This document shows positions 24,596 through 35,931 of a DNA stretch of 64,000 nt, piece by piece. The DNA comes from Petrolisthes cinctipes. Taxonomy: Eukaryota > Arthropoda > Malacostraca > Decapoda > Porcellanidae. A program made the position numbers and the translations under genes. Position 1 is the first letter of the stretch; every line of letters begins with the position of its first letter. The stretch is taken from positions 930,001 to 994,000 of the forward strand of contig JAWQEG010000074.1 in assembly GCA_033782935.1 (NCBI GenBank). Direction: 5' to 3'. The notes beneath the pieces are model-generated. The model was not told the DNA's origin. It worked only from the letters and a program-made list of their open reading frames with translations, and ran no database searches.

Positions 24596-25066
24596 TGTAT
24601 TTGGTGATTTGTGGCATAATGTTTGGGTAGCATGGATTACTTTAAGATATTTTAGTATAATATTGTATAAAGAAATTTATACAGATATAAATATTAATAT
24701 AAATTGGTGTTAAAAAGAGAGGTTGAAGTCATAACTTTGATTCTATGACATCATGAAAGTTGTAAAAGTGTGCCATTGAAAAAGGAGAAAGTATTGGTGA
24801 GGAGAGTTGAAAGAGAGTGGTCGGTCGATCAGGTGATTTTAGTGGAGAGAGGAAGGTTGTCAGGAGGTCCTGTTTGTGTTGTGTGTTTGGCTTATAATAA
24901 GAAGTTGTGTGTGCGTTGCTGTGGTGAATTTGTTGCTGAGGAGTTGGTTTGTAGTGGTGTTGTCAGTTATTGGTGTGACTTATTAAGAGAAGACTGTTTT
25001 GTGGTGTTGGAAATTGGTGTCGGTGAGTTGTGTCAGCGAGGAGTACCACCAACACATATTACTGTA
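24596..25066 (+). repeat. Copia 3' LTR, right end missing
   Basis: Matches the 5' LTR from TGTATTTGG to ACTGTATA and then changes abruptly to element D coding sequence. About 90 bp of LTR (the equivalent of 12950-13037) is absent, and I do not find it on the far side of D. Confidence 0.85.
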
Positions 25067-26677
25067 TACTTCATCTGGAAGGGAGTTCCACAGGCTAACA
25101 CATCTCATGGAAAAGAATCTTCTAGATTCCAGTGAACAATGAGTATGTAAGATCTTAAATCGATGACCACGTGTTATGTAAGGGGGGGCTACACTGAATA
25201 TATCACTAGGGGAAATGGCCTGGACATTGAAGATTTTCCAATAATTTATAAGGTCAGCACGAAGAAGTCTACCCTGGACGGAATATAAATTCAAAGCCCA
25301 CAATCGTTCGCTGTATGAGAGGTGGTCCATCCCCTCAATGTGTCTAGTCCATTTTCTTTGTGCAGACTCAAGCAGGCGAAGGTCACCAGCAAAGCTAGTG
25401 TTCCACACGCATGAGGAGTACTCCAGGAGGGGACGGATATGGGTAGTTAACAATGTAAGCATGAAACTGCGTGTTCTACACAAGGTGCTATGCAAGAGCA
25501 TCGCCGACAGGCCAGAAGCCTTATTGACAATAGTTCTAGTGTGGACATGGAAACGGAGGGTGGTATCCACAGTAACCCCCAGACCTTTATGTGAGGAAAT
25601 TAAAGTTATGTTCCAACCCATCAGAGAATAAGTTGCGAGCACGCCAATATTTTCCCACTCAACAGAGCCATGCTGGAATCTCAGCACCACACACTTATCC
25701 CTGTTCAGATCAAGACCCCATGAACCAGCTACGATACAGATGTTATTTATATCGTGTTGACAGGATGACGTGCCAGTGGCTAGGGATAGAGGGGACAATG
25801 GGCTGATCTTAAGATAGATCTTCAGATCATCAGCAAAGATCTTACACTTGTTCAGTATGTGAGTGGGCAGGTGATTCACATATACTAAGAACAAGAGGAG
25901 GCCCAGCACCGATCCCTGGGGCACCCCACTTGTCACTCACCTTGATCTGCTGTGGACACCAAAGACTGCTACATACATCAATCTCCCCCGAAGGAACGAA
26001 CCGATCCAAGCCAACAACAGATCTCTAATGCCAAGACATCTGTGCTTCTCCAGCAGTATGCCGTGGTTGACAATATCGAAGGCCTTAGAGAAGTAAAAAA
26101 GGACCACGTCAACCACATAACCCTTGTCAACCTGTTAAGTAACAAAGTTGTATGTAAGCTAAAGCTGATCATCAACCGTTCGACACCGTCTGAAACCAAA
26201 CTGATCATTAGATAATACACCATTATCTTCAAGGTAATTGTGTAAACCATCAACGACCAGTCTTTCTAGGGTTTTACAACAGACAGAGGTAAGGCTGATG
26301 GGCCTATAGTTAAGGGGATCTGACCTGGAGCCCTTCTTGAATATGGGCACTACCTCAGACATTTTCCATTGTTGAGGCAGATGACCCATGTCCAAACTTG
26401 CTAAGAATTTCTTATAGATAGAATAGGCCCATGCTATGCACGACTTAAGAAGGACAGGGTGCAATCCATCCGGCCCCATACTCGAGCTGCAGTCAAGTCC
26501 GGATAATTTTAATATTACATCAGTTATGGTTATGTTGACGGAGTTGAGGGAACCGCCAAAAACTTGGTGGGGAAATGAGTCATAAGTATGGTCTTTAAAT
26601 ACAGAGGCAAATCCCTCAACAAACATATCCGCCATCTGACCACAACTCGGGACGAGCATGCCATTCTCACGCTTCAA
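25067..26677 (-). pseudogene. Element D reverse transcriptase
   Basis: The N-terminal RT frame (26159-26677) contains 'MGPDGLHPVLLK', 'VVPIFKKGSRSDPLNYRPIS' and 'NDQFGFRRCRT'. Between 25940 and 26160 the block with the first catalytic Asp is shifted out of frame. The C-terminal frame (24983-25936, running past the element edge into the LTR) starts 'TSGVPQGSVLGLLLF', has FADD at 25827-25838, then the thumb. The last residues of that frame, after 'SLWNSLPDEV', are encoded by Copia LTR and are not part of the protein. Confidence 0.85.
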
Positions 26678-27665
26678 GGGACCGACGGATGGAGCACCAA
26701 CCTTTTTACTACGATGTATTGGTGAAATGATTTCGGGTTGACTTTCAATCTGTCTGCTAGGGACACTTCATAGGCAATCTGAGAGTTGACAACATAATTT
26801 TTAAAACAATGATTGATAGCATTGTAGTTTGCCAAGGCATTGGAAGATTCATCGGAATGACGGCCATAAAAGACTCTAGTGTTCTTATAAAACTGCCATG
26901 CTGTTTTTCTGTCACGCTTAAGATTATTGGGAGGATTCAAAATTAGGGGGGGAATGGATGAAAGAGGGTACATAAGAATCAATGAGAGGATCTAAAATAG
27001 CCAGAAGTCTAGTCACCATAGTGTCACCAGATGAATGGAGAAATTCATAATCCCAGTCAAAGCTGTTCAAACGATTATCAATAATATTATATTTACCTCT
27101 AAACCAAGCTCTACTATACTTACGTCTTCCATTACCTGTGTCGGAATCCAACATAAAATGGTAGTCAAACAAGATGGGGATATGGCTACAGCTCGGCAGA
27201 GGACACAGACCATGAACATTGCTAATACGGTCCACTTCAGAGGACAGAACCAGATCCAAGGTATTGCCTGACTGGAAAAATGTAGGGAAGTCTATCCACT
27301 GGTACAATCCAACAGAGTTAAAAAAAAATTTGAAGGACATGGTGATGGGGTCATAGTCCCTGGATTCATAACAGCCCAAGGAAACCAAATGCACTGCATG
27401 AACGATGGGGATGCTGAGTTCCAGCGAGGTGAACTTTAAGTTATTTTTGATATACAGACACACACCATGTTTTCGTACATCGCCACTGACATCAGTGTGG
27501 GCTATAGGGTGGTACCCATCAATAGACAGAAAGGAATCAGCAATGCTAGAGATAAGCCAGGTCTCACATCAACACAGTGAATATTTAAAAGGTTAAAATG
27601 AAGGTTATTAAATGAAGCTTATTAACTACACTATTTACATTACAAAGACAATACTTAACACTAGT
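26678..27665 (-). pseudogene. Element D endonuclease and linker
   Basis: The endonuclease begins near 27665 with a 'CNVNS'-like block interrupted by stops, then an 'ETWLISSIADSFLSIDGY' stretch (about 27480-27560), 'HGVCLYIKNNLKF' at about 27425-27470, 'SGNTLDLVLSS' at about 27240-27275 and 'SCSHIPILFDY', the SDH-type end. In the last block the usual Asp is Cys, a loss of a catalytic residue. The linker to RT (26674-26982) contains 'DRKTAWQFYKNTRVFYGRHSDE'. Multiple stops make it non-functional. Confidence 0.72.
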
Positions 27666-27709
27666 GAACTGGATATGTACATCATTATATACAGACTTGT
27701 GGGGGAATA

Positions 27710-28762
27710 CTACTCTAAATGGAGAGCAGATGGGCCACCTCTCTCAGGAACAGATGCTTCGTTTTGTGTTAAGGTTTCCACTGTTGGGACTTCAATTATA
27801 GGGGGAGTATTGGTCTCTGGTTTGGTACGTGGTGGTGGATCTCTCACTCTCTCGGTGGCCTGGGCCTGTCTATGGCGGGACAGTTCCTTACGCTGGGCAT
27901 ATGTTAGGTCTTTGTTTGTATACACACCAGAGAATTGTGAGTCTTTAAGGGTCTTGGCTTTGTTCAACAAAGTTTTCCTAGTCTCAGTATCACAGATCTT
28001 AAACCTAAACAATCTCTTAAGGGTGCTGATACAATATACATCTGAAATCACTGCGGTGGTTCCAAGGAGGTGCTGGGATATGGGAGCAAATGTGGCCTCA
28101 AACTGTGTATTGTCAGAGGCTACAACACCTCTCACAACTAGGAAGTCCACACGCTTCTCTCTCTCCTGCATCTCATTGAGTTCCTCACTTATAAGAATTC
28201 TAGTATGTTCGACAGATTTATTAGCAGTTAGTGGTTGAGCTGAATGCAGAGTAGGGGGGGCTCTGGATGGACTAGTTGAGTTGTGAAATTCAGATAAAAT
28301 ATCTACTTTAGCAGATAGTGCTTGGACAGTTTCACACAACTTTTTGACTGTTTGTAATAATTGGACAGTGCCCGGATTAGCACCTCCGGACTGGGGTGAT
28401 AATCCAGGGATACTGGTGCGACATTCAGTGCATTTGTAAACCACAGCACTACCACCAAAATCCCTAATCCCTAACACAAGCATGTCAGGAAGACCAGCAC
28501 ACATGCTTGTAGGACAGAATCAATTGTCACAACGGTCGCATCCTATAGCTTCTTTTCCCACCATTTGATTACAAGTGCCAAAGTGTGTTAGATCTAGGTT
28601 AGTGTCAGAGTTTTTGTTAGGGGTGGCCGGGCTACCACCAGGGGGAAGGGGGGAATTAGGCTGAAAAGAGCTGGGCTGGGGGTTGATGTTTACATCCCCT
28701 TGATGGCTTCCTCGTCGGCCGCCCCCTCTATTCCTACCTCCACCTGCCATAACTGGAGCCAA
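27710..28762 (-). pseudogene. Element D ORF1 (PHD finger), one nonsense codon
   Basis: A single minus-strand frame of 351 codons interrupted once. It has a Gly/Arg-rich and Pro-rich N-terminus (residues 1-55), then a PHD-like zinc finger ('CNQMVGKEAIGCDRCDN' ... 'MCAGLPDM' ... 'YKCTEC'), a possible coiled coil ('LLQTVKKLCETVQALSAKVDIL') and an RRM/transposase-22-like C-terminal region ('RVDFLVVRGV...ISTLKRLFRFKICDTETRKTLL'). The stop TGA (28517-28519) falls where PHD fingers have a conserved Trp, consistent with a TGG to TGA change. ORF1 would bind RNA and possibly chromatin. Confidence 0.75.
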
Positions 28763-29159
28763 TTGGTACGAGGATCACCAACCAGGCTGATGCAGTGCAC
28801 AGGCTGAGAAGATGGAGCCAAAATCCATGAGACGGCAAGTAGAGACAAAGTTTAGTAATTCTGCATAAGAGTTCCACCTGTTTTTTTTTTCCTGCCTATT
28901 TTTACTTGTTCTATTTTTTAGTGACCATAATATTGATCAGAAACCACTTGGTTTATACATATTCCCTAACCCCTTCAATCTTGGGGGAGAGCACTGGCAA
29001 TCAGGGGATTTGGGTGGGAGAAAATGCAATTTAGTACAGAATTGGTGTTTAATTAATAGTCATGACCTGCTATATATGTCAAGATTTGAAAAATCCGAGC
29101 CATGTTTTGGCAAAACTTGGCTCGGGTTTTACAATTTTCATGAAGGATAAATGTCAAGA
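28763..29159. other. Spacer, partly D leader
   Basis: Probably D's 5' leader up to about 28860, then AT-rich sequence. An imperfect hairpin (CCGAGCCATGTTTTGG / AAAACTTGGCTCGG) lies at 29095-29130, and 'gtcaagatt..aaaatccgagc' occurs twice (29078 and 29152). No gene. Confidence 0.45.
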
Positions 29160-29355
29160 TTTTTAAAATCCGAGCTAACTTTCGATAATTAACCTGACCT
29201 GACCTAACCTGATCTAAACTAACCTAACATAATCTGGACTGGGGCAGACTACCGGGACCTAACCAAGGCAGAATACCGGGACCTAACCAGGGCAGACTAC
29301 CGGGACCTACTAGGGGCAGACTACCGGGCCTAACAGGGGCAGACTACTGGGACCT
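29160..29355. repeat. AACCTAACC run and GGGGCAGACTACCGGGACCTAA minisatellite
   Basis: After AACCTGACCTGACCTAACC-type units (29178-29225) come five imperfect copies of a unit of about 23-28 bp, consensus GGGCAGACTACCGGGACCTA, from about 29240 to 29355. The complement of the same unit appears at about 45779-45850 and 55110-55170 inside element H. Confidence 0.8.
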
Positions 29356-30340
29356 AAAAATGTGTCACATCACTAGTATATAAAACCTCTAGTCCTTCAT
29401 CCTCAATAAAAGAAGCCAATAAAACACTCCTGGAGTTGACCGAACTGTCACCCCACAGAGGATGACGATCATTAAAATCACCCAATAAAATAAAGGGATA
29501 GGGAAAGTCCCGTACAAGATGGTTGAGATCACCCTCCTCAACTGTAACACTGGGAGGAAGGTATAAACTGCACACAGTGTATGGGCAGTCCATAAAAACC
29601 TTAACTGCAACAGCCTGGAGTGGAGTGTCAAGCTCCAGGCTCGTGCATGGAATATCTCGCCAAACTAGGATGGCAGAGCCATCATGGTGACCCTGCCCTT
29701 CAAATGAATTGGAATAAAATGCTGAGTATGCTGGAGAACTGGCAGGAATGTAGTCCCCAAGCATTGTCTCTTGGAGAAAAACTCATGCAGGAGAGAAGCT
29801 AGAGAGAAGAACGCGCAGTGCCTCCCAAGAATCATGCAAGCCACGGCAATTTCACTAAAGGACCTTGAACAGTGTTACCTTTGTACTGAATTTTGGGAAG
29901 CCTCACGGAGGGTCTTCCCACGACAACCTTGACCTGAGGTTTTACTCAAACGATAAGTTTTATCTAATCCTGGGCCATTAGAAGAAGAGTGAACCCAAGG
30001 AGTAGGACGTGGGGCAGTAATTGGGACCCGTAGATGAGTCCCTGAAGCATCTGATATGTTAGAAGGTGAAGGTAGATGAGCAGGAATATTCTTTGAAACA
30101 ATTACATTGGTATTGTCCTTTACAACAGTGGTATCACTGACACAGGCAGATACATCAACATCCATAAAACAGGTGGAAGAATCACTCCGCTGCTCAAGCG
30201 GAAGAGAAACTGAATCTTTTGAAGTCACAACATCCGAGGCATCCACATTAAGTTCACGCCCCTCTGATGATCACGAAGGAAGCATGCGAGGAGGAACTTC
30301 TGTTGAATCAAGAGATTCATCAGAGCCACGAGAACGCTTC
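29356..30340 (-). pseudogene. A6 inverted segment: ORF1 tail and endonuclease start
   Basis: Minus-strand frames 29875-30246 (Ser/Thr-rich ORF1 tail) and 29354-29764 (endonuclease, 'MLGDYIPASSPAYSAFYSN' to 'DVTHF', including 'LLGDFNDRH') match A1. The ORF1/ORF2 boundary region has diverged, and an in-frame stop interrupts the ORF1 tail at about 30272. Confidence 0.8.
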
Positions 30341-33300
30341 CTCCCAGTGTTACAGTTGAGAGGAGTGATCTCAACCGTCTTGTACGGGACCTTCCATCTC
30401 CCTTTATTTTATTGGGTGATTTTAATGGTCGCCATCCTCTGTGGGATGACAGTTCGGTCAACCCCAGGGGTGTTTTATTGGCTTCTTTTATTAAGGATGA
30501 GGTATTATGGGTTTTAAATACGGGTGATGTGACACATTTTAATAGCCCTACTGGGACTTTTACCGCCATTGACATCTCTTTTTGCACCCAGTGCTCTATT
30601 GGATATTTCTTGGAGAGTGTGGCCTGATTTATATGGCAGTGACCATTTCCCTATACGTTTAGAAGGTAACCGGTATGAACCACAGTCTCGTCTTCCTAGG
30701 TGGAAATTAGAGAAGGCTGACTGGCAGTTGTGTAGAGAGCTAACTTCTTCTGTCTCTTCTGTAGCCGATTTCGGTAGCTCTGATGAGGCTGTAACATATT
30801 TCACTGATATGCTCCACTCTGCTGCTCTCAACTCTATCCCTAGAACTTCTGGCTACTTTCCCAAACGTCCTGTCCCTTGGTGGTCACCAGTCTGCACCAC
30901 TGCTGTGCGGGAGAAGTGTGCTGCTTTGTCTCGCCTTCGTCGCAATCGTGGAGACCCAACTCTTTTAGAGGACTTTTGACGGGCAAGGGCCCGGGCTAGA
31001 CGAGTCTTAAAAGAGGCCCGACGTGCATCTTGGAAGGCCTATGTGTCTTCAATTAATACTAAAACTCCACTCACCCGAGTGTTCAGGAGAGTCCGTAAGA
31101 TGGCGGGGAAGTTTTCTCCTAGTACTCCACCAGTACATAAGGTCAATGGAATTAAGATCATGGATAGTTTGACAGTGGCCAATACCATGGTGGAGGCTTT
31201 TGCTTAAGTTTCCAGCCGTGACTATCGACCCCTGGCTGTCAGGCATGAGTTAAGAGCCAAGGAGCGTACTGTCCTGGATTTCTCAGGGAACGAGAATGAA
31301 AGTTATAACCATATATTCACCCTGAGAGACATGCATTCTGCTCTCTCTCTCTGCGACACTTCTCCTGGGCCAGAACACATCCCATATGCAATGTTACGAC
31401 ACTTGGGTGAGGAGGCGATCTCATTTCTTTTAGCTTTATATAACAGAATCTGGCTGGAGGGTGTCTTCCCTTCTGGGTGGAGGGTTGCTACCATCCTTCC
31501 TTTCCTCAAGCCGGGCAAGGACTCTGGTGTTCCCCTCAATTATTGACCAATTGCCTTGACCTCCTGTCTCTGTAAACTATTTGAAAAGATGGTGAATGTC
31601 AGACTGGTATACTTCTGGAACGGGGTGATTTTCTGTCTCCTTCCCAGTCTGGCTTTCGTAAACACCGTTCCACTACAGATGCTCTGGTCAGGTTGGAAGC
31701 TGCTGCATGTGAGGCCTTTGCACGACATCAACACCTTCTCTGTGTATTCTTTGATTTAGAGAAAGCCTATGACACTACATGGCGGAGCGGCGCATGCAGC
31801 TTGCCCTTGACAGGGTGTCACATTGGACTGGTTCTCATGGGTTTCGATTTTCTCCTTCCAAGACAGTTGCTATGCACTTCTGCCGCATCCGAGGCGTCCA
31901 CCCCAATCCGGACTTATTCATGTATGGTCATCGGATACGTTGTGTCGAGGAGACTCATATTTTGGGTCTCCTTTTTGACAAACGTTTGACTTGGGTTCCC
32001 CACTTACGTACACTTAAGGTCTCTTGCCTCAAGGCCCTTAACCTGTTGAGGGTCCTGTGCCATACGTCCTGGGGGGCTGATCGGGCCACCCTCCTCCAAC
32101 TATACCATTTTCTTTTTAGGTCAAAACTCGACTATGGGTGTGAGGTGTACTCTTCTGCCACCGATGCCCGTCTCAGAGTTTTAGACCCTGTTCATCATGC
32201 TGGAGTACGTCTGGCGACCGGAGCCTTCAGGTCGTCCCCAATCACCAGTCTCCTGGTGGATGCTAATGAGCCACCTCTTGATCTCCGTCGCCAGTCCTTG
32301 ATGGTTCGTTGTTGGCATCGATTACATCGACTTCCTGACTCCCTTCCCTGCTTGGCGGTGTCATCTGATATCATATCTCAGTACTACCTTTTACATTCTC
32401 GTATACCATGGCCCTTTGGCTTCCGGGTTAGGAAGGCTATAGAGGAGATGGGCATTGTTGAATTCCAGATTTGTCCTGTGAGAGTCCCCAGGGTGGCTCC
32501 ATGGCTTTTTCCAGAAGTTTTCCCTTGCACCTGCTTTACAGACAAGAAGGAATCTCTTCCTCTTCCAGTGGCTCGTTCCCTCTTTTTAGAACATGCCTTC
32601 ACTCACAGGGAGTCTCTCCCTGTTTACACTGATGGGTCAAAGTCTGATGCTGGAGTTGGTTTTGGAGTTGTCTTTCCTGACTTTTGCCATGGCGGAAGGC
32701 TCCCTTCTGTCATGTCAATTTTTACTGCTTAGTTCTCGGCCATTTTATATGCCCTCCAAGTGATTTTTACTTTCCCTCAGCCTTCGTTTACTATTTTTAG
32801 CGATTCCTATAGTGCCTTGCAGGCTTTGTGTAATTTTAACTCTTCCCATCCCCTGGTGTTGGCCATTCTTGAGTGGCTTGTCCTCCTGGGTCGTCGTGGC
32901 CGCAAAGTCACTTTTTGTTGGGTCCCGGCCCATGTAGGTGTTGATGGGAATGATCGGGCTGACGCACTGGCTAAGGCCTGCGGTCTCTAATTCCCGGCCT
33001 CCTGCCAGGCGTCATCCTGTTCCTGCAATGGACCTTCGACCCTACATAGATGCTATCGTTCGTTCCTTCTGGCAGGACAGATGGGATGCCGTCGGAGCTA
33101 ACAAGCTCCGCAACATCCGTCAGCGCCTTGGTTTGTGGAGCTACAGTGGCCTGTCCCACCGGTGGGAGGCGGCTCTTGTACGTCTCCGCATTGGCCACAC
33201 ATTATTGACTCATGGCTTTTTAATGGAGAGGGCTCACCCTCCCTACTGTGATTATTGTCTGGTCCCTTTGACAGTGCGGTATCTTATTGTTGAGTGTCCC

Positions 33301-33474
33301 AGCCTTGGTGACCTTCGTCGTAGGCACCTCTCTGAGTACCAGGAGGGTGACGGTTCTTACAGTCTCTCCCAGGTGCTCGGGGAGGAGGCTTGTAGTGTGG
33401 GAGGGAACACCCTCTCATATGTGGAGGAGGCTGGCCTTCTCCACAAAATAGGATTTTATGATATTTATGGTTTT
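30341..33474 (+). pseudogene. A6 ORF2, forward segment
   Basis: Plus-strand frames in order: endonuclease C-terminus (30412-30979), RT N-terminus (31331-31740), RT thumb and RNase H (31779-32732, with YTDGSKSDAGVGFG), RNase H end and C-terminal knuckle (32760-33474, 'CDYCLVPLTVRYLIVEC'). At about 31780 'gacactacatgg' joins 'cggagcggcgcatgcagc': the RT core including the QGS block and YVDD is deleted, about 430 bp. Stops occur at about 30978, 31206, 31544 and 32730. Confidence 0.82.
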
Positions 33475-33689
33475 TAGATGATTTTATGTCGACGGGTTCT
33501 TTTATTAATAATGTGCTTTTTAGTTTGTGTGTCTTTTAATCGAGGTGCCTGTCCCTTTCGGGTATTCATGTTTTATTAATTGTGTAGATGACAATTTTAT
33601 GTTGGGCGGTATATGACCTTGGCTGTTGCACCGCCAGATGCTTAGTTGCATCAAAATAAATCAATCAATCAATCACTGCATCATACACA

Positions 33690-34370
33690 ATGGCAACTAA
33701 TACAAACACTTCATCAACGAGATTGGCAACTAACACTACACCTACCATTAATGTCTTGCCTCAAGGACATACTGTGAAAGAATTCACTGGGGAAGATGTT
33801 AACATTAATATCCATACTTTTCTAAGGGTTTGTGAAGATAATATGCTTACTGCAGGAATTACAGATGACAAAGGAAAGATAAGGTTCGTACGTGGACATA
33901 TTAAACCAGATTCTCATGCTAGTACATTGTTGACTGCAACTGCCTTCACCGATCCAGATAATCTAAACAATTTTAAGCAGTTTAGTGAAGACCTGATAAA
34001 TGTTTTCGGTGGGGGGCAGTTTGGCGGTCCACTAGCCTGGATAAACAGAATGGTTAAACACAACACACTACAAACTTCACTCTACAGAGTGCGAAGAAGA
34101 AGCCTTATTGTAAAATCTGTAGAAAATATGGACACAGCCCAGATAAGTGTTACTTTAATAAGAATAATCGCTCAAATGCCAAAAGTAAGGATAATAGTAA
34201 GGGAGTAAGTGAAAGTGACAACAAGCCAAGTAATAAGTTCTGCATTATTCATAACAGTGTAACACATAACACAGATGATTGTAGAGTAACGTTGAATGCC
34301 AGAAATGAAGTAAATAACAGACGTGCAAATACAGGTGACAATTTTAACAAAAAAAAAACTTCAAATTAAT
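33690..34370 (+). pseudogene. Gypsy-type gag, shortened and frameshifted
   Basis: The frame from ATG 33690 encodes a capsid-like N-terminus ('FTGEDVNINIHTFLRVCEDNM' about residues 33-53). At about 34080 it shifts: the +2 frame then reads a CCHC knuckle (CKICRKYGHSPDKC) and a second Cys/His cluster ('CIIHNSVTHNTDDC') to about 34370. The stretch between capsid start and knuckle is shorter than in related gags, suggesting an internal deletion near the frame change. Confidence 0.75.
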
Positions 34371-34379
34371 CGCACCTAA

Positions 34380-34668
34380 TCAAATAAATATACTTGTTAC
34401 TGCTTTGGGTAAAGTGGATGTACTTTCACTTCCTTGTAACATTGGGAATACAAATATCTCATTAGCTGTGGATACAGGAGCTTGTGTCTCCTTACTTTCT
34501 GAAGTAACACTTAAACGTCTGTTAGAAGGAAACCCGCAGGAACGATGGACTCTCCAACCATCAGATTTAAATTTAACTGCCTTGTCTGGTTGTAAATTAA
34601 TCATTAAAGGAATTATACAATTTCCTATTACACTTTCAAAAAAAAAAAAATATATAGTCCGAGACTAA
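34380..34668 (+). pseudogene. Gypsy-type protease
   Basis: An 87-residue frame with 'LAVDTGACVSLLSE', the DTGA active site of a retropepsin-like protease. It ends at a TAA soon after an A13 run at 34638-34650, where slippage may have caused the frame change into the RT frame (34719 onward). Confidence 0.75.
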
Positions 34669-34718
34669 AATGCATCTTTTATATCTGTGAAAATTTCAGT
34701 TTACCAACTGATGGCCTC

Positions 34719-35930
34719 TTGGGTTTAAAAGAATTGACAGAGCATAACCTTGACATTGCAATCTCACTCCAGTCAATTATCTTTCAAGGGCGCGTGTACC
34801 CATGTTGTCCTATGAGTCAGCAGCGGTGCACAGCTGTAGGCTTGGGGACAAGGGTCAGTGACTCACAGACTAGACTGGCAGGCAAGGTCAAAAATACGGT
34901 ACAGTTACCAAGTAAGGGGTTTGCTATCATAAAGGCGCAAGTGAAAGATGATAATAACTATGAAGGAAATCAAATTATATCCTTAAGTGAAACATGTAAA
35001 ATAAATAATGTCGGTAAGGAATCCATATTCTCTCTGATACAAAAAGACAACTTCATCGAAGCTCTAATTTTTAACAAGGTTGATCTGGCAGTGAACATTA
35101 AACCAGGTACTTACATAGGTGACTTTCTTGTGTTTCTTAAACCCATACAAGTGGAAAAAGAATCTCCTCCCTTAGCCAACATACACATTGTTGATGAATT
35201 ACAACTTAGGCAAACTACTAAGGAATTATGTGAGCATGTAAAAGTAAATGATTTTCCTTCACATCGCACACAGCTTTTACACACATTAGCAAATCACAGG
35301 TCGGCTATTACCTTACCTGGTGAGCGGTTGGGAAAAACAACACTAGTTAAACATCACATAAAATTAACTGACACAGATCCAGTATATGTGAAAGCTTACA
35401 GATTACCTCATAGTCAGAGACAAATAATGAATAAAATGGTGGATGATATGTCTGCAGAAGGAATCATAGAACCTTCAAACAGTCCTTATATCAGCCCATT
35501 ATTCTTAGTTACTAAGAAAACAGGTGATTTCCGTCCTGTTATTGATTTTAGGAAGATAAATGAGAAAACTGTCAAGGATAGGTACCCATTATCTGTACTT
35601 AAAGATATCCTCATGGAGATTGGGGAAAATAACGGAGTCTTTAGTAGTCTTGACCTAATTAGTGGTTATTGGCAAGTAGAATTAGATGACCAATCCAAAC
35701 CTATTACAGCTTTTAGCACCCCTAATGGTCATTGGCAATTTATAAGAATGCCCTTTGGATTATCCAATGCCCCCTTAACATTCCAAAGGATGATAAATAC
35801 TATTTTCAGCGACATGACTCAAGACGTTGTTGCATACTTAGATGACTTAATTATTGTCAGCCCTGACGTAAATTCACACAAAACTAGACAGAGTCTTACA
35901 ACGACTGCAGGATGTTGGATTAAAGGTTAA
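34719..35930 (+). pseudogene. Gypsy-type reverse transcriptase
   Basis: The first 210 residues are a linker from the protease. The RT proper then begins with 'YRLPHSQRQIMNKMVDDM', followed by 'SPLFLVTKKTGDFRPVIDFR', 'FSSLDLISGYWQVELD' (first Asp), 'MPFGLSNAPLTFQRMI' and YLDD at 35835-35846. The frame is lost near 35885, shortly after the catalytic core, and continues one base over in the next frame. Confidence 0.88.
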
Positions 35931-35931
35931 A

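Larger units (their letters stand above)
25067..28762 (-). mobile_element. Element D: CR1/L2-like non-LTR retrotransposon, 3' truncated
   Basis: Read on the minus strand: ORF1 (28762-27710), a short spacer, and ORF2 (about 27665 to 25067) with endonuclease and RT but no RNase H. The RT style ('GVPQGSVLG', FADD, 'HIRPLLEYSSCVWN', 'SYSERLWAL') and the PHD-bearing ORF1 fit the CR1/L2 group. ORF2 breaks off near its C-terminus at the LTR junction (25066/25067), so there is no 3' UTR or tail. Loss of a LINE's 3' end is not how these elements normally truncate and implies a later deletion or recombination. Confidence 0.82.
29356..33677 (+). mobile_element. Element A, copy A6: 5'-inverted, 5'-truncated
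   Basis: 29356-30340 is element A on the minus strand (ORF1 tail and first part of the endonuclease). From 30337 the same element continues on the plus strand, from mid-endonuclease to the 3' hairpin and the (ATCA)n tail at 33657-33677. The two parts share CTTC at the switch. About 200 bp of endonuclease sequence is present in both orientations. This is the product expected of twin priming, well known for L1. No target duplication is visible, because the left flank is a minisatellite and the right flank is the Gypsy leader. Confidence 0.85.
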
